Position numbers and translations under genes: made by a program. A DNA stretch of 53,485 nucleotides from a virus: positions 1 through 53,485 of the IMG/VR virus record IMGVR_UViG_3300006076_000005; one strand, given 5' to 3'. Shown here in pieces: positions 16,276-23,783 of this stretch (the first letter of the stretch is position 1; the number at the start of each line of letters is the position of its first letter). The notes under the pieces were generated by a model, which was not told the origin of the DNA, searched no databases, and saw only the letters and a program-made list of their open reading frames with translations.

Positions 16276-18321
16276 CTATTGTTCCCCCTCATACATGATA
16301 ACTTCATTTGGTTTCAAAAAGGTATCCATAGGTGTGGATGGTTTGTGTTCTTTCTTATAGAGTAATGGATGAAGAATTTTGTTTTGTAAATCATCCCAGT
16401 CATAACTAGCTCCTATACTTCTACCATCTATAACTTCTTTAAATCCTCCTAGGTTTTTGATACTACTGTTTCTACCTAGATCATAATCTAATTCATTTGG
16501 ATTTTGAATAGTTAAAGCATAAACAATAACTTCTATCAATGCTAGGTTGATGTTAAGTTTAGTATTAATTAATCTAAACAATTTCTCTACTAAAACATGA
16601 GGCGCATATTCGCTTCTATAAACATCGTCTACTTTAATAAACTTCCTACTCTTAATAAGGTCTTTGAATTCTTTATTCAACGCACTGAAGTCAAACTCTT
16701 TTTCTTCATACATGAAAATACTACTTTTAGCAGGATAATTTGTTATATCTATAAAATATGTTTTTTCATCAGGAGTTTCATATCCTTTTTCCATAACATA
16801 TCCGATAAAAGGAATAGTTAGATAAGCATATCTGTTTTTAGATTTTAAAGGTAGTGTGACTTCATCTTTAACTTCACCTGTTTTCTCATTAACAAATATA
16901 AGATCTACGGACTCTAGTCTAGAAATTTTGTTTACGGTAATGTTTCTGATATTTTTCATCTGTATAGCCGATTTCAATCCCCAAGCTTCATTTTGATTTA
17001 TTCTAAGATAAACTTTTGTTCCTTTTCTATTAACCGTTGAAGCTCTAGGATAAAGTTTCTCTTTTCTTACAATAAAGAATTTAGTTACTATATCTTCTAA
17101 TTCTAAAGGAGTAGTGGTGGCTGATTTTAATAAATGTTTTGCACTTAATAGAGATTGTGATTTTTTAGCGTTTACAAATGCCGAAACAACATTACCAAGA
17201 TTCTCTCTATTAAGTATTGAATGTGATATATCACCTATACATTTACTACATATTGCTTTTTTATCAGAGCAACTACAATATACAGCCGATCTTATTTTAA
17301 TAATTTTTCCTATAAGATGTTTTTCATTACCTTCTATAACTTTTTCTTCACCTGTAATAGGATCTAAATAATATTTACCTACTAGGTTCTTTAAATCTCC
17401 TCCGTGTATAAGTTTTCCATTGTCGTTATATTCAGGAGGTCTTATTAAAAATTCTACATATGTAGGATGATCACAAGGTTCTCTTTGTATTCTTTCTATA
17501 ACCATAGTTAAAAGTTGTATCTCTCTATTTGCATATTCGGAGTCCTGAATGGCTTTAGTAGAAAGATATTGTGCTTTAGCTCCGGCTCTACTTTCTATAG
17601 CCGCATCATACATATTTTTAAAACCTAGCGTGAAACTATTAGTCATAGGCTCTTTAAATAGTTTACTATCTAATTCCGTTAGATAACCTCTAGAACCTAA
17701 TAATTGTTTTATTTGGTCTTTACTAACAGCTCCTGATAGATATAGCATAGTCATAAGGTTATGGTTATATCTTCTACTATGGAAAATATTGTCAAGAACT
17801 TTATAAGTATTTTCTATAGATTCTTGATTTTTGTTCATATTAGCATTAGCAATAGCTTGTAATAATTCTTCGTCGAATTGTATTTCTAAAATATCTTGTA
17901 TTTCTACATCTATAGCATACTCGATGATATCTCTCACTAAGTCTTTATTAACTTTATGAACTGTATCGTACATAGCCTTAAATAAAGCTCTTAATGTCTC
18001 ACTGTTGTCTTTAGTAGGATCTAAATTCTCTTTAAAAAATTTCTTATAAATTACAGCATAAAGATCTATATAAGTAGAAGATGCGAAATAACCTTCTACG
18101 TAATAGTTAGGTATCCATAACTCACTTGTTAAGGATATTTGAAACTTAGTTAAAAAGTCTAAGAAATATCTAAATAAGATAACATCTTTATAATATGCAT
18201 TTTCTATAACAACATTGTCTTCGAACTGTAAATTAAGGTTAGTTCTAAGTTGTAATATTCTTTCAGCTGGAAGCATAAAGAGCTTCCTAACAGGAATGAT
18301 ATGTTTGTTTTTACTTTTCAT
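16276..18321 (-). CDS. RNA polymerase beta-prime subunit, C-terminal part
   Basis: 681 residues corresponding to the C-terminal half of bacterial beta-prime. The bridge-helix/trigger-loop entry reads SGAVSKDQIKQLLGSRGYL (about 196-214), aligning with SGARGN..Q..QL.GMRG. It is followed by EPMTNSFTLGFKNMYDAAIE and SRAGAKAQYLSTKAIQDSEY, which align with the trigger-loop region. A second-Zn-site-like cluster CSCSDKKAICSKCIGD (349-364) is followed by LGNVVSAFVNAKKSQSLLSA, matching the V..A.....SQ..L region. The subunit is part of the phage multisubunit RNAP (phiKZ gp74-like, from memory). The N-part carrying NADFDGD is not in this window. It lies 18 nt downstream of the beta C-part gene, with AGGAGG before the ATG, and is surely co-transcribed with it. 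Confidence 0.88.
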   Translation of the reverse strand: MKSKNKHIIPVRKLFMLPAERILQLRTNLNLQFEDNVVIENAYYKDVILFRYFLDFLTKFQISLTSELWIPNYYVEGYFASSTYIDLYAVIYKKFFKENLDPTKDNSETLRALFKAMYDTVHKVNKDLVRDIIEYAIDVEIQDILEIQFDEELLQAIANANMNKNQESIENTYKVLDNIFHSRRYNHNLMTMLYLSGAVSKDQIKQLLGSRGYLTELDSKLFKEPMTNSFTLGFKNMYDAAIESRAGAKAQYLSTKAIQDSEYANREIQLLTMVIERIQREPCDHPTYVEFLIRPPEYNDNGKLIHGGDLKNLVGKYYLDPITGEEKVIEGNEKHLIGKIIKIRSAVYCSCSDKKAICSKCIGDISHSILNRENLGNVVSAFVNAKKSQSLLSAKHLLKSATTTPLELEDIVTKFFIVRKEKLYPRASTVNRKGTKVYLRINQNEAWGLKSAIQMKNIRNITVNKISRLESVDLIFVNEKTGEVKDEVTLPLKSKNRYAYLTIPFIGYVMEKGYETPDEKTYFIDITNYPAKSSIFMYEEKEFDFSALNKEFKDLIKSRKFIKVDDVYRSEYAPHVLVEKLFRLINTKLNINLALIEVIVYALTIQNPNELDYDLGRNSSIKNLGGFKEVIDGRSIGASYDWDDLQNKILHPLLYKKEHKPSTPMDTFLKPNEVIMYEGEQ

Positions 18322-18339
18322 AAACGCCTCCTTTATTTA

Positions 18340-20556
18340 TTAATCATCATTTTCTGTTACATCTTCTATGTCGGTTGCTGCCGTTATCTTTTCTTCTAAG
18401 ATCTTGCTTGGATCATATGCAATGTGTTCTCTTTCATCTTTAACATATTCTAGTTCAAATCCTATCGTCTTAGTAACAGAGTTGAAGATAGTAGTAGGTC
18501 TATCTTTTCCATATTGTATTTTATTCCTATCTACTAACATATCAACATTGGTAGGTTTTTCGTTAAGAATAAGATTTCTATAAACTTCAGCGTGAGTTTC
18601 TAAGCTTGTTGCTCTATCTCTTAGTTCTGCTAAAAGATATCTTCCTCCATATGCTACAATGATCCTTGTTTCAGATTCTCCTAATGCTCTTACTGGATTT
18701 CTTCTATATGGTAGTCTATGTTTATCATGTTTGGACATAACTATTGGTATACCAAAATAGTTGGTTTTAGCAGAAGCACAAGTTAATCCGCTATCACCTA
18801 TTTTGTTCAGTAATACGGTATAAATAGGAGCTATCATGATAGGTCTTTTACTGATTTTAGTTCTACCGTCATACTTAAAAGTTACTTTATCGTATGTGGG
18901 TTTGAACCTACTATTCATTAGGTCATAAACAATTTTCCATTTTCTTTTCTTAGTATCTAGTCTTAGGAATAGATAGAAATGGTCTTTTACTATTTCTTCG
19001 ATAATAGTTCTTATATTTTCAAAATCTTTATTCTCTAAAACTTGACGATATGCTTCATATTGTTCGTTCTCTATGTAAGATAAGAACTCTACTACAACAT
19101 TCATAGCTTCTAATAACTTATTAGCATCTTCTAAATCTTTATCTGTTTTAACAATATCTCTAACTATTCTCTCTAATTTAAGCATAGACGCTTTAGTATA
19201 TCTTTCATAAAGCAATCCGATATTTAACCTATTATTAATAGATCTTGGATCTATGATAATATCTGCTCTATTACCATCTTTATCCACGGGCATATCGTCA
19301 TCTTTCCATACTTGTACTATTGTTCCTTTGTTACCATGGAAGTTAGAGAGTTTGTTTTTAACACCTATACCCATGTCATACATAACGGTAAATTCTATTC
19401 TATAAAGTTCTAATTCTGTCTTTTTAAATGTTTTCTTAAGTCTACTGTTTTCTTTGTCTGACTCTATCATGCCTATAGTTTCTACTATAAGCGTGTTGAA
19501 CTTATTACTTAAAGGTAATTCATTACCTATTGACTCTGCTTCTCTTTTAAGTCTTTTATATACAGAATAGATCTGATTGTAGAATGCTAACAATGCGTCT
19601 TTGTAGTTTTCTAGTAATTGAAATGTTCCTGTTGGTAATTCTCTTTTCTTTTTAGCATTTCTATATACTTTTATATCTACAACAGTTCCTCCAGGCTTTC
19701 TGGCATATAGTGCTTTATCGAATATAGGGTTAAATTCTCTAACACTTTCTCTGTCTATTAAAACAGGTGTTAAGAATGTATCATAATCTTTAGACTCTAA
19801 TTCCCTAACTACTGCTATAACGCCTTTTTCGTTTATTTTCTCACCTATCTCTGGAAAAGGTTTGTAGTTATTTTCATCCCCATAAATGTTAAGCAGTAAG
19901 CTATCTTTACTAACATCTAGAGAATAAGTCTCAAATATCTGGTAGTTAAATTTCTTACAGAAACTTTCACTAACTACAAAACCGTCTTCATCAACTGCCG
20001 GAATAGTCATAAAAGCCACATTAGCATTAACACCGAAACCATAATCTCCATTATCTTTTAAAGTCGGTGGTTTAGCTAGTATCTCACCTGGATTAAGTAT
20101 ATCTCCTGGTTTAAGATAATTGACTTTAGGATTTAATTCATATTTGAAACCGAAATAAGGATGATACCTATTAAACATAGGTATATTGATGTAATCGATT
20201 TCACCTGTTTCAAGATTTTTATAGATAATATAATATTCTACAGGCGCGTCTACTTTAAGTGTTTTATATCTAGTAATTACTGCTTTTACTTCTGCTGGAA
20301 CTTCTACCATTTTAGAAATCACATATTTTCCAAATTCGTGTTCTAGACCTGTTTGGATAGTATTAACCTCAGGATTTAATGGAACAATAATTTGCGATAA
20401 ATGAGAACTCATCATCAAACCCCTCGGAGAGCTATTATGCTCCACGAAGGGGTTCAATGCTGCTGATGAGAAATACTTAACATTAAGTTTTAATGGACTA
20501 TCCTCAGGCTCCACAAAGTGTTGTTCATATTTTTCGATGATGTTCTTTTTAGACAT
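18340..20556 (-). CDS. RNA polymerase beta subunit, C-terminal part
   Basis: 738 residues matching the C-terminal half of beta. ANxLxGxxMxRQAVPL is represented by SSPRGLMMSSHLSQIIVPLN (42-61), and QTGLEHEFG follows. GVNANVAFMTIPAVDEDGF (175-193) matches G.N..VA...W.GYN.ED. The catalytic-core motif is LSNFHGNKGTIVQVW (403-417), then DMPVDKDG and RLNIG (443-447). The C-terminal RALGESETR with AELRDRATSLETHAE corresponds to the RFGEME clamp region. This gives a complete beta with the intron-split N-part at 3514-5686. As I recall, phiKZ splits beta the same way, and its C-part gene is also intron-interrupted. The start ATG at 20556 follows AAGGAGG. A long hairpin lies within its 5' coding region (20408-20470). 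Confidence 0.9.
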   Translation of the reverse strand: MSKKNIIEKYEQHFVEPEDSPLKLNVKYFSSAALNPFVEHNSSPRGLMMSSHLSQIIVPLNPEVNTIQTGLEHEFGKYVISKMVEVPAEVKAVITRYKTLKVDAPVEYYIIYKNLETGEIDYINIPMFNRYHPYFGFKYELNPKVNYLKPGDILNPGEILAKPPTLKDNGDYGFGVNANVAFMTIPAVDEDGFVVSESFCKKFNYQIFETYSLDVSKDSLLLNIYGDENNYKPFPEIGEKINEKGVIAVVRELESKDYDTFLTPVLIDRESVREFNPIFDKALYARKPGGTVVDIKVYRNAKKKRELPTGTFQLLENYKDALLAFYNQIYSVYKRLKREAESIGNELPLSNKFNTLIVETIGMIESDKENSRLKKTFKKTELELYRIEFTVMYDMGIGVKNKLSNFHGNKGTIVQVWKDDDMPVDKDGNRADIIIDPRSINNRLNIGLLYERYTKASMLKLERIVRDIVKTDKDLEDANKLLEAMNVVVEFLSYIENEQYEAYRQVLENKDFENIRTIIEEIVKDHFYLFLRLDTKKRKWKIVYDLMNSRFKPTYDKVTFKYDGRTKISKRPIMIAPIYTVLLNKIGDSGLTCASAKTNYFGIPIVMSKHDKHRLPYRRNPVRALGESETRIIVAYGGRYLLAELRDRATSLETHAEVYRNLILNEKPTNVDMLVDRNKIQYGKDRPTTIFNSVTKTIGFELEYVKDEREHIAYDPSKILEEKITAATDIEDVTENDD
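20408..20470 (-). other. Long imperfect hairpin inside the beta C-part coding region
   Basis: Codons 29-50 of the RNAP gene contain nested inverted repeats. The outer pair is CTCATCA / TGATGAG (20408-20414 / 20464-20470). The inner pair is AACCCCT with AGGGGTT, flanking a GGAGC / GCTCC core. The local GC content is unusually high for this genome. It may regulate translation near the start of the gene, or may simply reflect codon choice. Confidence 0.4.
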
Positions 20557-20615
20557 AGATCCTCCTTAATTCGTTGTTAATTTCAGAGATCATCACACTG
20601 ATCTCATATGAGTGA

Positions 20616-20646
20616 TATGATAATAAAAAAATATTGAAACAAAAAG
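20616..20646 (-). promoter_or_regulatory. Candidate promoter for the RNAP beta-C / beta-prime-C operon
   Basis: Minus strand TTGTTTCAATATTTTTTTAT followed by TATC, 60-90 nt before the RNAP beta C-part ATG, in a divergent intergenic region. It is the best example of the recurrent element. A 21-nt near-palindrome (GAGATCATCACACTGATCTC) lies between it and the gene and could be an operator. Confidence 0.4.
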
Positions 20647-20689
20647 TTTTCAACGTGTAGTTTTTAATTAAATCAGTAAAGGATTAACA

Positions 20690-21388
20690 ATGCATTTTGA
20701 CGGCACTATCACTTGGGAATTTATAGGAACTATAGTTTTTTCTATCTTATCTGTCGTAGGTGCTTATTTTAATCTTAAAAATAAGATAGAAATATCGTCT
20801 ACCACACTAGAAGAATTAGAATCTACTAATGAAACCATCAATAACGAATTAGGTAAGCTTAAAGAAGATTTACAGGTAAAGTATAATCTAAATAAATCTA
20901 CAATACACGATGAGATAAAAACAGAGATAGAAGAACTTAATAAAAAACATCTAGTGTTAGAAAATAATATTAAGAAAGATATAGAAAAACTTAAAGGTGA
21001 AGTTGTTGACATTATGAAGAATATGGCTGCTGTGTATGAAGAAAAACTAACTAATATACAGAATATAGCAGAAGAAAGATTAAGTAATATTAAAAGAGAA
21101 TCTAGCGACAAAATAACTAAATTAGATAGCTCTATGGAAAAAGAGTTAGAGGCTATAAAGAACCTATTCTTTAGAAAGCTAGATGAAGCTAATACTAATA
21201 TAACAACTATAAGAAAGAATTTATCTAACCTAGAGATAAAGTTAGAAAAGTATAACGCCAATAGTATATCTAATGCCGAAAATCTTAAGTATGTAACTAA
21301 AATAGTAGAAAAGAATGAAAACGATGTTAAACTTCTTATGGAAAGATTACTATTTAAAAATGTTAAAAATGATCTTAATAATAACTAA
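20690..21388 (+). CDS. Membrane-anchored coiled-coil protein
   Basis: 232 residues. The N-terminus has one hydrophobic helix (residues 9-27, WEFIGTIVFSILSVVGAYF). The rest, 30-225, is a nearly continuous coiled coil with long heptad runs (LEELESTNETINNELGKLKE, then EKLTNIQNIAEERLSNIKRE). No catalytic motif is seen. Such single-pass rods occur as phage spanins, membrane tethers or scaffolds. There is no Cys/lipobox and no lysis neighbour, so a spanin role is unsupported. The ATG at 20690 follows AAAGGA. Confidence 0.7.
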   Translation: MHFDGTITWEFIGTIVFSILSVVGAYFNLKNKIEISSTTLEELESTNETINNELGKLKEDLQVKYNLNKSTIHDEIKTEIEELNKKHLVLENNIKKDIEKLKGEVVDIMKNMAAVYEEKLTNIQNIAEERLSNIKRESSDKITKLDSSMEKELEAIKNLFFRKLDEANTNITTIRKNLSNLEIKLEKYNANSISNAENLKYVTKIVEKNENDVKLLMERLLFKNVKNDLNNN

Positions 21389-21425
21389 TTAATTAATGGT
21401 TAAATAAAAAGTTATATTTAAGTGA

Positions 21426-21446
21426 TGTAGGTAACTATAACCTACA
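21426..21446 (+). terminator. Short hairpin, weak terminator or leader element
   Basis: A 7-bp stem TGTAGGT / ACCTACA with a 7-nt loop, without a U-tract. It lies between the coiled-coil gene and the basic-protein cassette. Confidence 0.3.
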
Positions 21447-21469
21447 GAACAAATAAGAAAGGATAGGTT

Positions 21470-21637
21470 ATGGCTAAAAAAGTTGTAAAAAGAAAAGCGA
21501 CTAAAAAAGTTACTAAAAAACCTGCAATGAAACCTAGAAAAGCTACTTCTAGAAAAAAACCTGTTAAAAGAGTTGGTGGTAAAAAAACTACTAAAAAAAA
21601 GTCAGTAAAAAAAGCAACTCGCAAAAAAAGAAGATAA
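21470..21637 (+). CDS. Lysine-rich histone-tail-like protein (zero frame)
   Basis: 55 residues, of which about half are Lys or Arg, with Ala/Thr/Val/Pro between (KKVTKKPAMKPRKATSRKK). The composition resembles the C-terminal tail of histone H1 or bacterial Hc1-like proteins that condense DNA. The ATG at 21470 has AAAGGA upstream. The frame stops at TAA 21635-21637, seven bases after an A7 run (21623-21629). A -1 shift at that run joins it to the next ORF, giving a 120-residue protein with a basic tail followed by a small domain. It probably binds phage DNA or RNA non-specifically. Confidence 0.7.
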   Translation: MAKKVVKRKATKKVTKKPAMKPRKATSRKKPVKRVGGKKTTKKKSVKKATRKKRR

Positions 21638-21831
21638 ATTGGGCTAAAAAGGCAGTTAAGCATCCTGGAGCATTTAAAAGCTGGTGTCAAAGACAAGGCT
21701 ATAGTAAAGTTAATACAAGATGCATAAATAAAGGTAAAAAAGCGTCAGATCCTTTAGTTAGAAAAAGAGCAGTACTAGCAGACAACTTTAGAAAAATGAG
21801 AGCTAAACGTAAAAAGAAGGTTAAAAAATGA
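21628..21831 (+). CDS. -1 frame extension: small basic domain fused to the Lys-rich tail
   Basis: A 67-codon open frame with no usable start codon of its own; an in-frame TAA lies upstream and there is no ATG/GTG/TTG with a ribosome site. It continues the Lys-rich ORF if translation slips -1 on the A7 run. It encodes NWAKKAVKHPGAFKSWCQRQ, then GYSKVNTRCINKG and RKRAVLADNFRKM. That pattern (PGAFKSWC...GYSKV...CI.KG...RKRAVLA) resembles small basic proteins that I recall from large phages and giant viruses. The alternatives are a missing A in the assembly, or a pseudogene. The stop TGA overlaps the next ATG. Confidence 0.65.
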   Translation, partial: KKINWAKKAVKHPGAFKSWCQRQGYSKVNTRCINKGKKASDPLVRKRAVLADNFRKMRAKRKKKVKK

Positions 21832-21971
21832 GGCGCAATGTTACAAGGCCTAAATACAGAACACAAAGAAGAAAATTAAGAAGAGTATCAAGAAACCCAA
21901 ATTGCACTAGGGCTAGAAACAATAAACCAAGATTATATAAAAATAGAAGAAGAATAATTATTTCGAGATAG
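21828..21971 (+). CDS. Arginine-rich protamine-like mini-protein
   Basis: 47 residues, nearly 40% Arg or Lys (MRRNVTRPKYRTQRRKLRRV, ending KNRRRIIISR). The ATG overlaps the TGA of the preceding frame (ATGA), so the cassette is translationally coupled. A GAAGG lies upstream. The TAG stop is inside the following terminator. The composition is typical of nucleic-acid-condensing peptides such as protamines or phage minor core proteins. It is too short for family assignment. Confidence 0.6.
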   Translation: MRRNVTRPKYRTQRRKLRRVSRNPNCTRARNNKPRLYKNRRRIIISR

Positions 21972-21997
21972 AGGAGTTCCGTATGGAACTCCTCTAT
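21968..21997. terminator. Bidirectional terminator between convergent units
   Basis: A perfect 13-bp stem ATAGAGGAGTTCC / GGAACTCCTCTAT with loop GTAT, followed by TTTTAATATTCTTT. The TAG of the Arg-rich gene (21969-21971) is inside the stem. Confidence 0.85.
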
Positions 21998-21998
21998 T

Positions 21999-22325
21999 TT
22001 AATATTCTTTCTCTTCTATCAGATCTATTATCTTTTTAGCTACTTCGGGTTTAAGTATCTTTATCTGTTTCTCGCCGTTATAATCAGTAGGATGATAATA
22101 GCCATTTATTAATAAATGTATGAAAAATACAGACTCCGGCAACTTAAATTCTTGTTTAAGTAACCCATAGAAGTCTCCTATATAACTATAACTAACACTT
22201 CCTGTTATATTCTCTACCACATAATCATCTCCTTCTTTTAAATCAGAAGACAACGTTATAACAAACTCTGCTATCCTTTTATAATTTAAATCGTTGTTCT
22301 TACTCATAAATTTTTCTACAGTCAT
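21999..22325 (-). CDS. Hypothetical small protein
   Basis: 108 residues from the ATG at 22325 (MTVEKFMSKNNDLNYKRIAE), which has AAGGAG upstream. Longer readings into the neighbouring gene are not supported. Mixed alpha/beta: LPESVFFIHLLINGYYHP in the centre and an amphipathic C-terminal helix (EVAKKIIDLIEEKEY). No motif is recognised. It is the last gene of the minus block and converges with the basic-protein cassette. Confidence 0.7.
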   Translation of the reverse strand: MTVEKFMSKNNDLNYKRIAEFVITLSSDLKEGDDYVVENITGSVSYSYIGDFYGLLKQEFKLPESVFFIHLLINGYYHPTDYNGEKQIKILKPEVAKKIIDLIEEKEY

Positions 22326-22352
22326 CTTCGACTCCTTAAAAAAAATAAAAAA

Positions 22353-22376
22353 GACCCAGAGGATCTCATCTGAATC
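22353..22376 (-). terminator. Intrinsic terminator overlapping a stop codon
   Basis: On the minus strand the 8-bp stem GATTCAGA / TCTGGGTC (two G.U pairs) has an 8-nt loop and is followed by TTTTTTATTTTTTTT. It overlaps the end of the gene at 22366-23763. Confidence 0.7.
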
Positions 22377-23763
22377 CCCTAGGTACATAAGTCCTTGTTC
22401 TTGTTGTTGTAACAGGAGTCCTGCTTCCAACTTTAACAAAACCTGGATTACTGCCTGTCGACACTGGTCTAGGCATACGAACTCTTGATCCAAAATTAGA
22501 AACAGTATTAACTCTACCTCCAAAACCTGTAGATGCAACTGGTTTACCATAACCCATACCCGTATTACTAACACCTACCGGTCTACTATAGGTGTTGGTT
22601 ACAGGTGTAGGATTATTATAAACATTACCGTTTATCCCTACTGGTTTAGGTCTATTGTCTAAGCCAAATTTCTCTCTCATCCTACTCCAAAAATCGCCTC
22701 CATTATTACTTTGTTGTGTTGGTTGGTTAACTGGCTGCTTTGTTATAGTCTGTGTTGTATTAGGAGGAGTTATTTTATTAACTGTTGATTTTTTAGTTAG
22801 TTCATCTTCTCTAGGTATAGTTCTAACAGTAGAAGCGACTTCTTCTACAAAATCCGATAAATTAGCAATGTCTACAGGTAGAGGTTTTATAGTTAGTTTT
22901 TCTATAACATCTTCTTCTGGATCATGTTTTATTATAGATGTTATAATAGGTTTTACTTTCTTATAGAAGAAATCATATGCCTCCATAAGACTTATGAATG
23001 CTGGAGCTATTTCGTTTATACTACCAAACATAAAACCTTCGTCTAATTTTTCAACACTTTCCTCATAAACGAATTCATAAAGGCTTAGAAAATCGTGCTT
23101 ATCTTTCTTTCTAATTTTCACTCCCATGAATTTTTCTTTATTAGGATTGATATTTGTCAACTCTTCTAAAAACGGAAAAGATAATATAGTAATTTTATTA
23201 TACTTAACATCATTAACTTTACCACCATTCTTTATCATAAGTTTGTTATAAATAAAAGCTTGTTTATATTCTTTAAGAATAACTTCATAAAGTTTAACCC
23301 AGTTCTCTATTGTTTTTTCATCAACTTGTGATTTCATACCAGGAGATTTGTACCTTCCCAGTAACGCTGCGAATGTCACAAGTTTTACATCAGTTGTTAC
23401 ATCTCTCTTTGTATCGGATATTAGATAAAATAGACTTTCACCTAACTGATAAAACACACCCAACATTTTAAGTTCAATGATTTCTCTTAGTCTACTTAAA
23501 GAACTAGAAGTTCCTTTTATAGGATCTTCATTAATAGGGTTAAATAGAACTTTACTAACTTTTATAGTTCCATTGCTAACATCTACAGCAGTTCTTATAT
23601 TCTCCTGTGTTGGTAGAAATACAGGAACTTTGTTAATAGTAAGAGGAGTCAGTTGACTCCCTTTTACAAATACTTGACCATTTTCATCTACAACCATATC
23701 CAACATCTCTAACAGTTCTTTATAAAATTTTATTAGTTTGTCTTGTTTGTTTTGTTTAAACAT
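22366..23763 (-). CDS. Virion-type protein with disordered Arg/Gly/Pro-rich C-terminus
   Basis: 465 residues. Residues 1-310 form an ordered helical domain (REIIELKMLGVFYQLGESLF). From about 320 the protein becomes low complexity: a Thr/Asn/Gln/Pro linker (TQTITKQPVNQPTQQSNNGG), an FWSRMREKFG patch, then a long Gly/Arg/Pro/Val/Ser tail ending TTTRTRTYVPRGFR. Such tails bind nucleic acid or drive condensate and matrix formation; here that is only inference. The ATG at 23763 has AAGGAG. It ends in TGA within a terminator. It neighbours the structural-type gene at 23784. Confidence 0.7.
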   Translation of the reverse strand: MFKQNKQDKLIKFYKELLEMLDMVVDENGQVFVKGSQLTPLTINKVPVFLPTQENIRTAVDVSNGTIKVSKVLFNPINEDPIKGTSSSLSRLREIIELKMLGVFYQLGESLFYLISDTKRDVTTDVKLVTFAALLGRYKSPGMKSQVDEKTIENWVKLYEVILKEYKQAFIYNKLMIKNGGKVNDVKYNKITILSFPFLEELTNINPNKEKFMGVKIRKKDKHDFLSLYEFVYEESVEKLDEGFMFGSINEIAPAFISLMEAYDFFYKKVKPIITSIIKHDPEEDVIEKLTIKPLPVDIANLSDFVEEVASTVRTIPREDELTKKSTVNKITPPNTTQTITKQPVNQPTQQSNNGGDFWSRMREKFGLDNRPKPVGINGNVYNNPTPVTNTYSRPVGVSNTGMGYGKPVASTGFGGRVNTVSNFGSRVRMPRPVSTGSNPGFVKVGSRTPVTTTRTRTYVPRGFR

Positions 23764-23783
23764 TTTTTACTCCTTTTTGTGTA

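Noticed and set aside
16174-16365. Plus-strand 63-residue ORF in the intergenic region before RNAP beta-prime C
   Set aside because: It starts inside the minus gene start region and runs into the end of the RNAP gene. It has no ribosome-binding site and the composition of an antisense shadow.
21442-21696. Minus-strand ORF of 84 residues, hydrophobic, over the basic-protein cassette
   Set aside because: It is the mirror of the Lys-rich codons (AAA read as TTT), has no ribosome-binding site, and lies opposite a coding region with a good start.
21999-22574. 191-residue reading of the gene ending at 21999
   Set aside because: Its N-terminal half overlaps the end of the gene at 22366 in another frame. 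The ATG at 22325 with AAGGAG gives a clean 108-residue protein.
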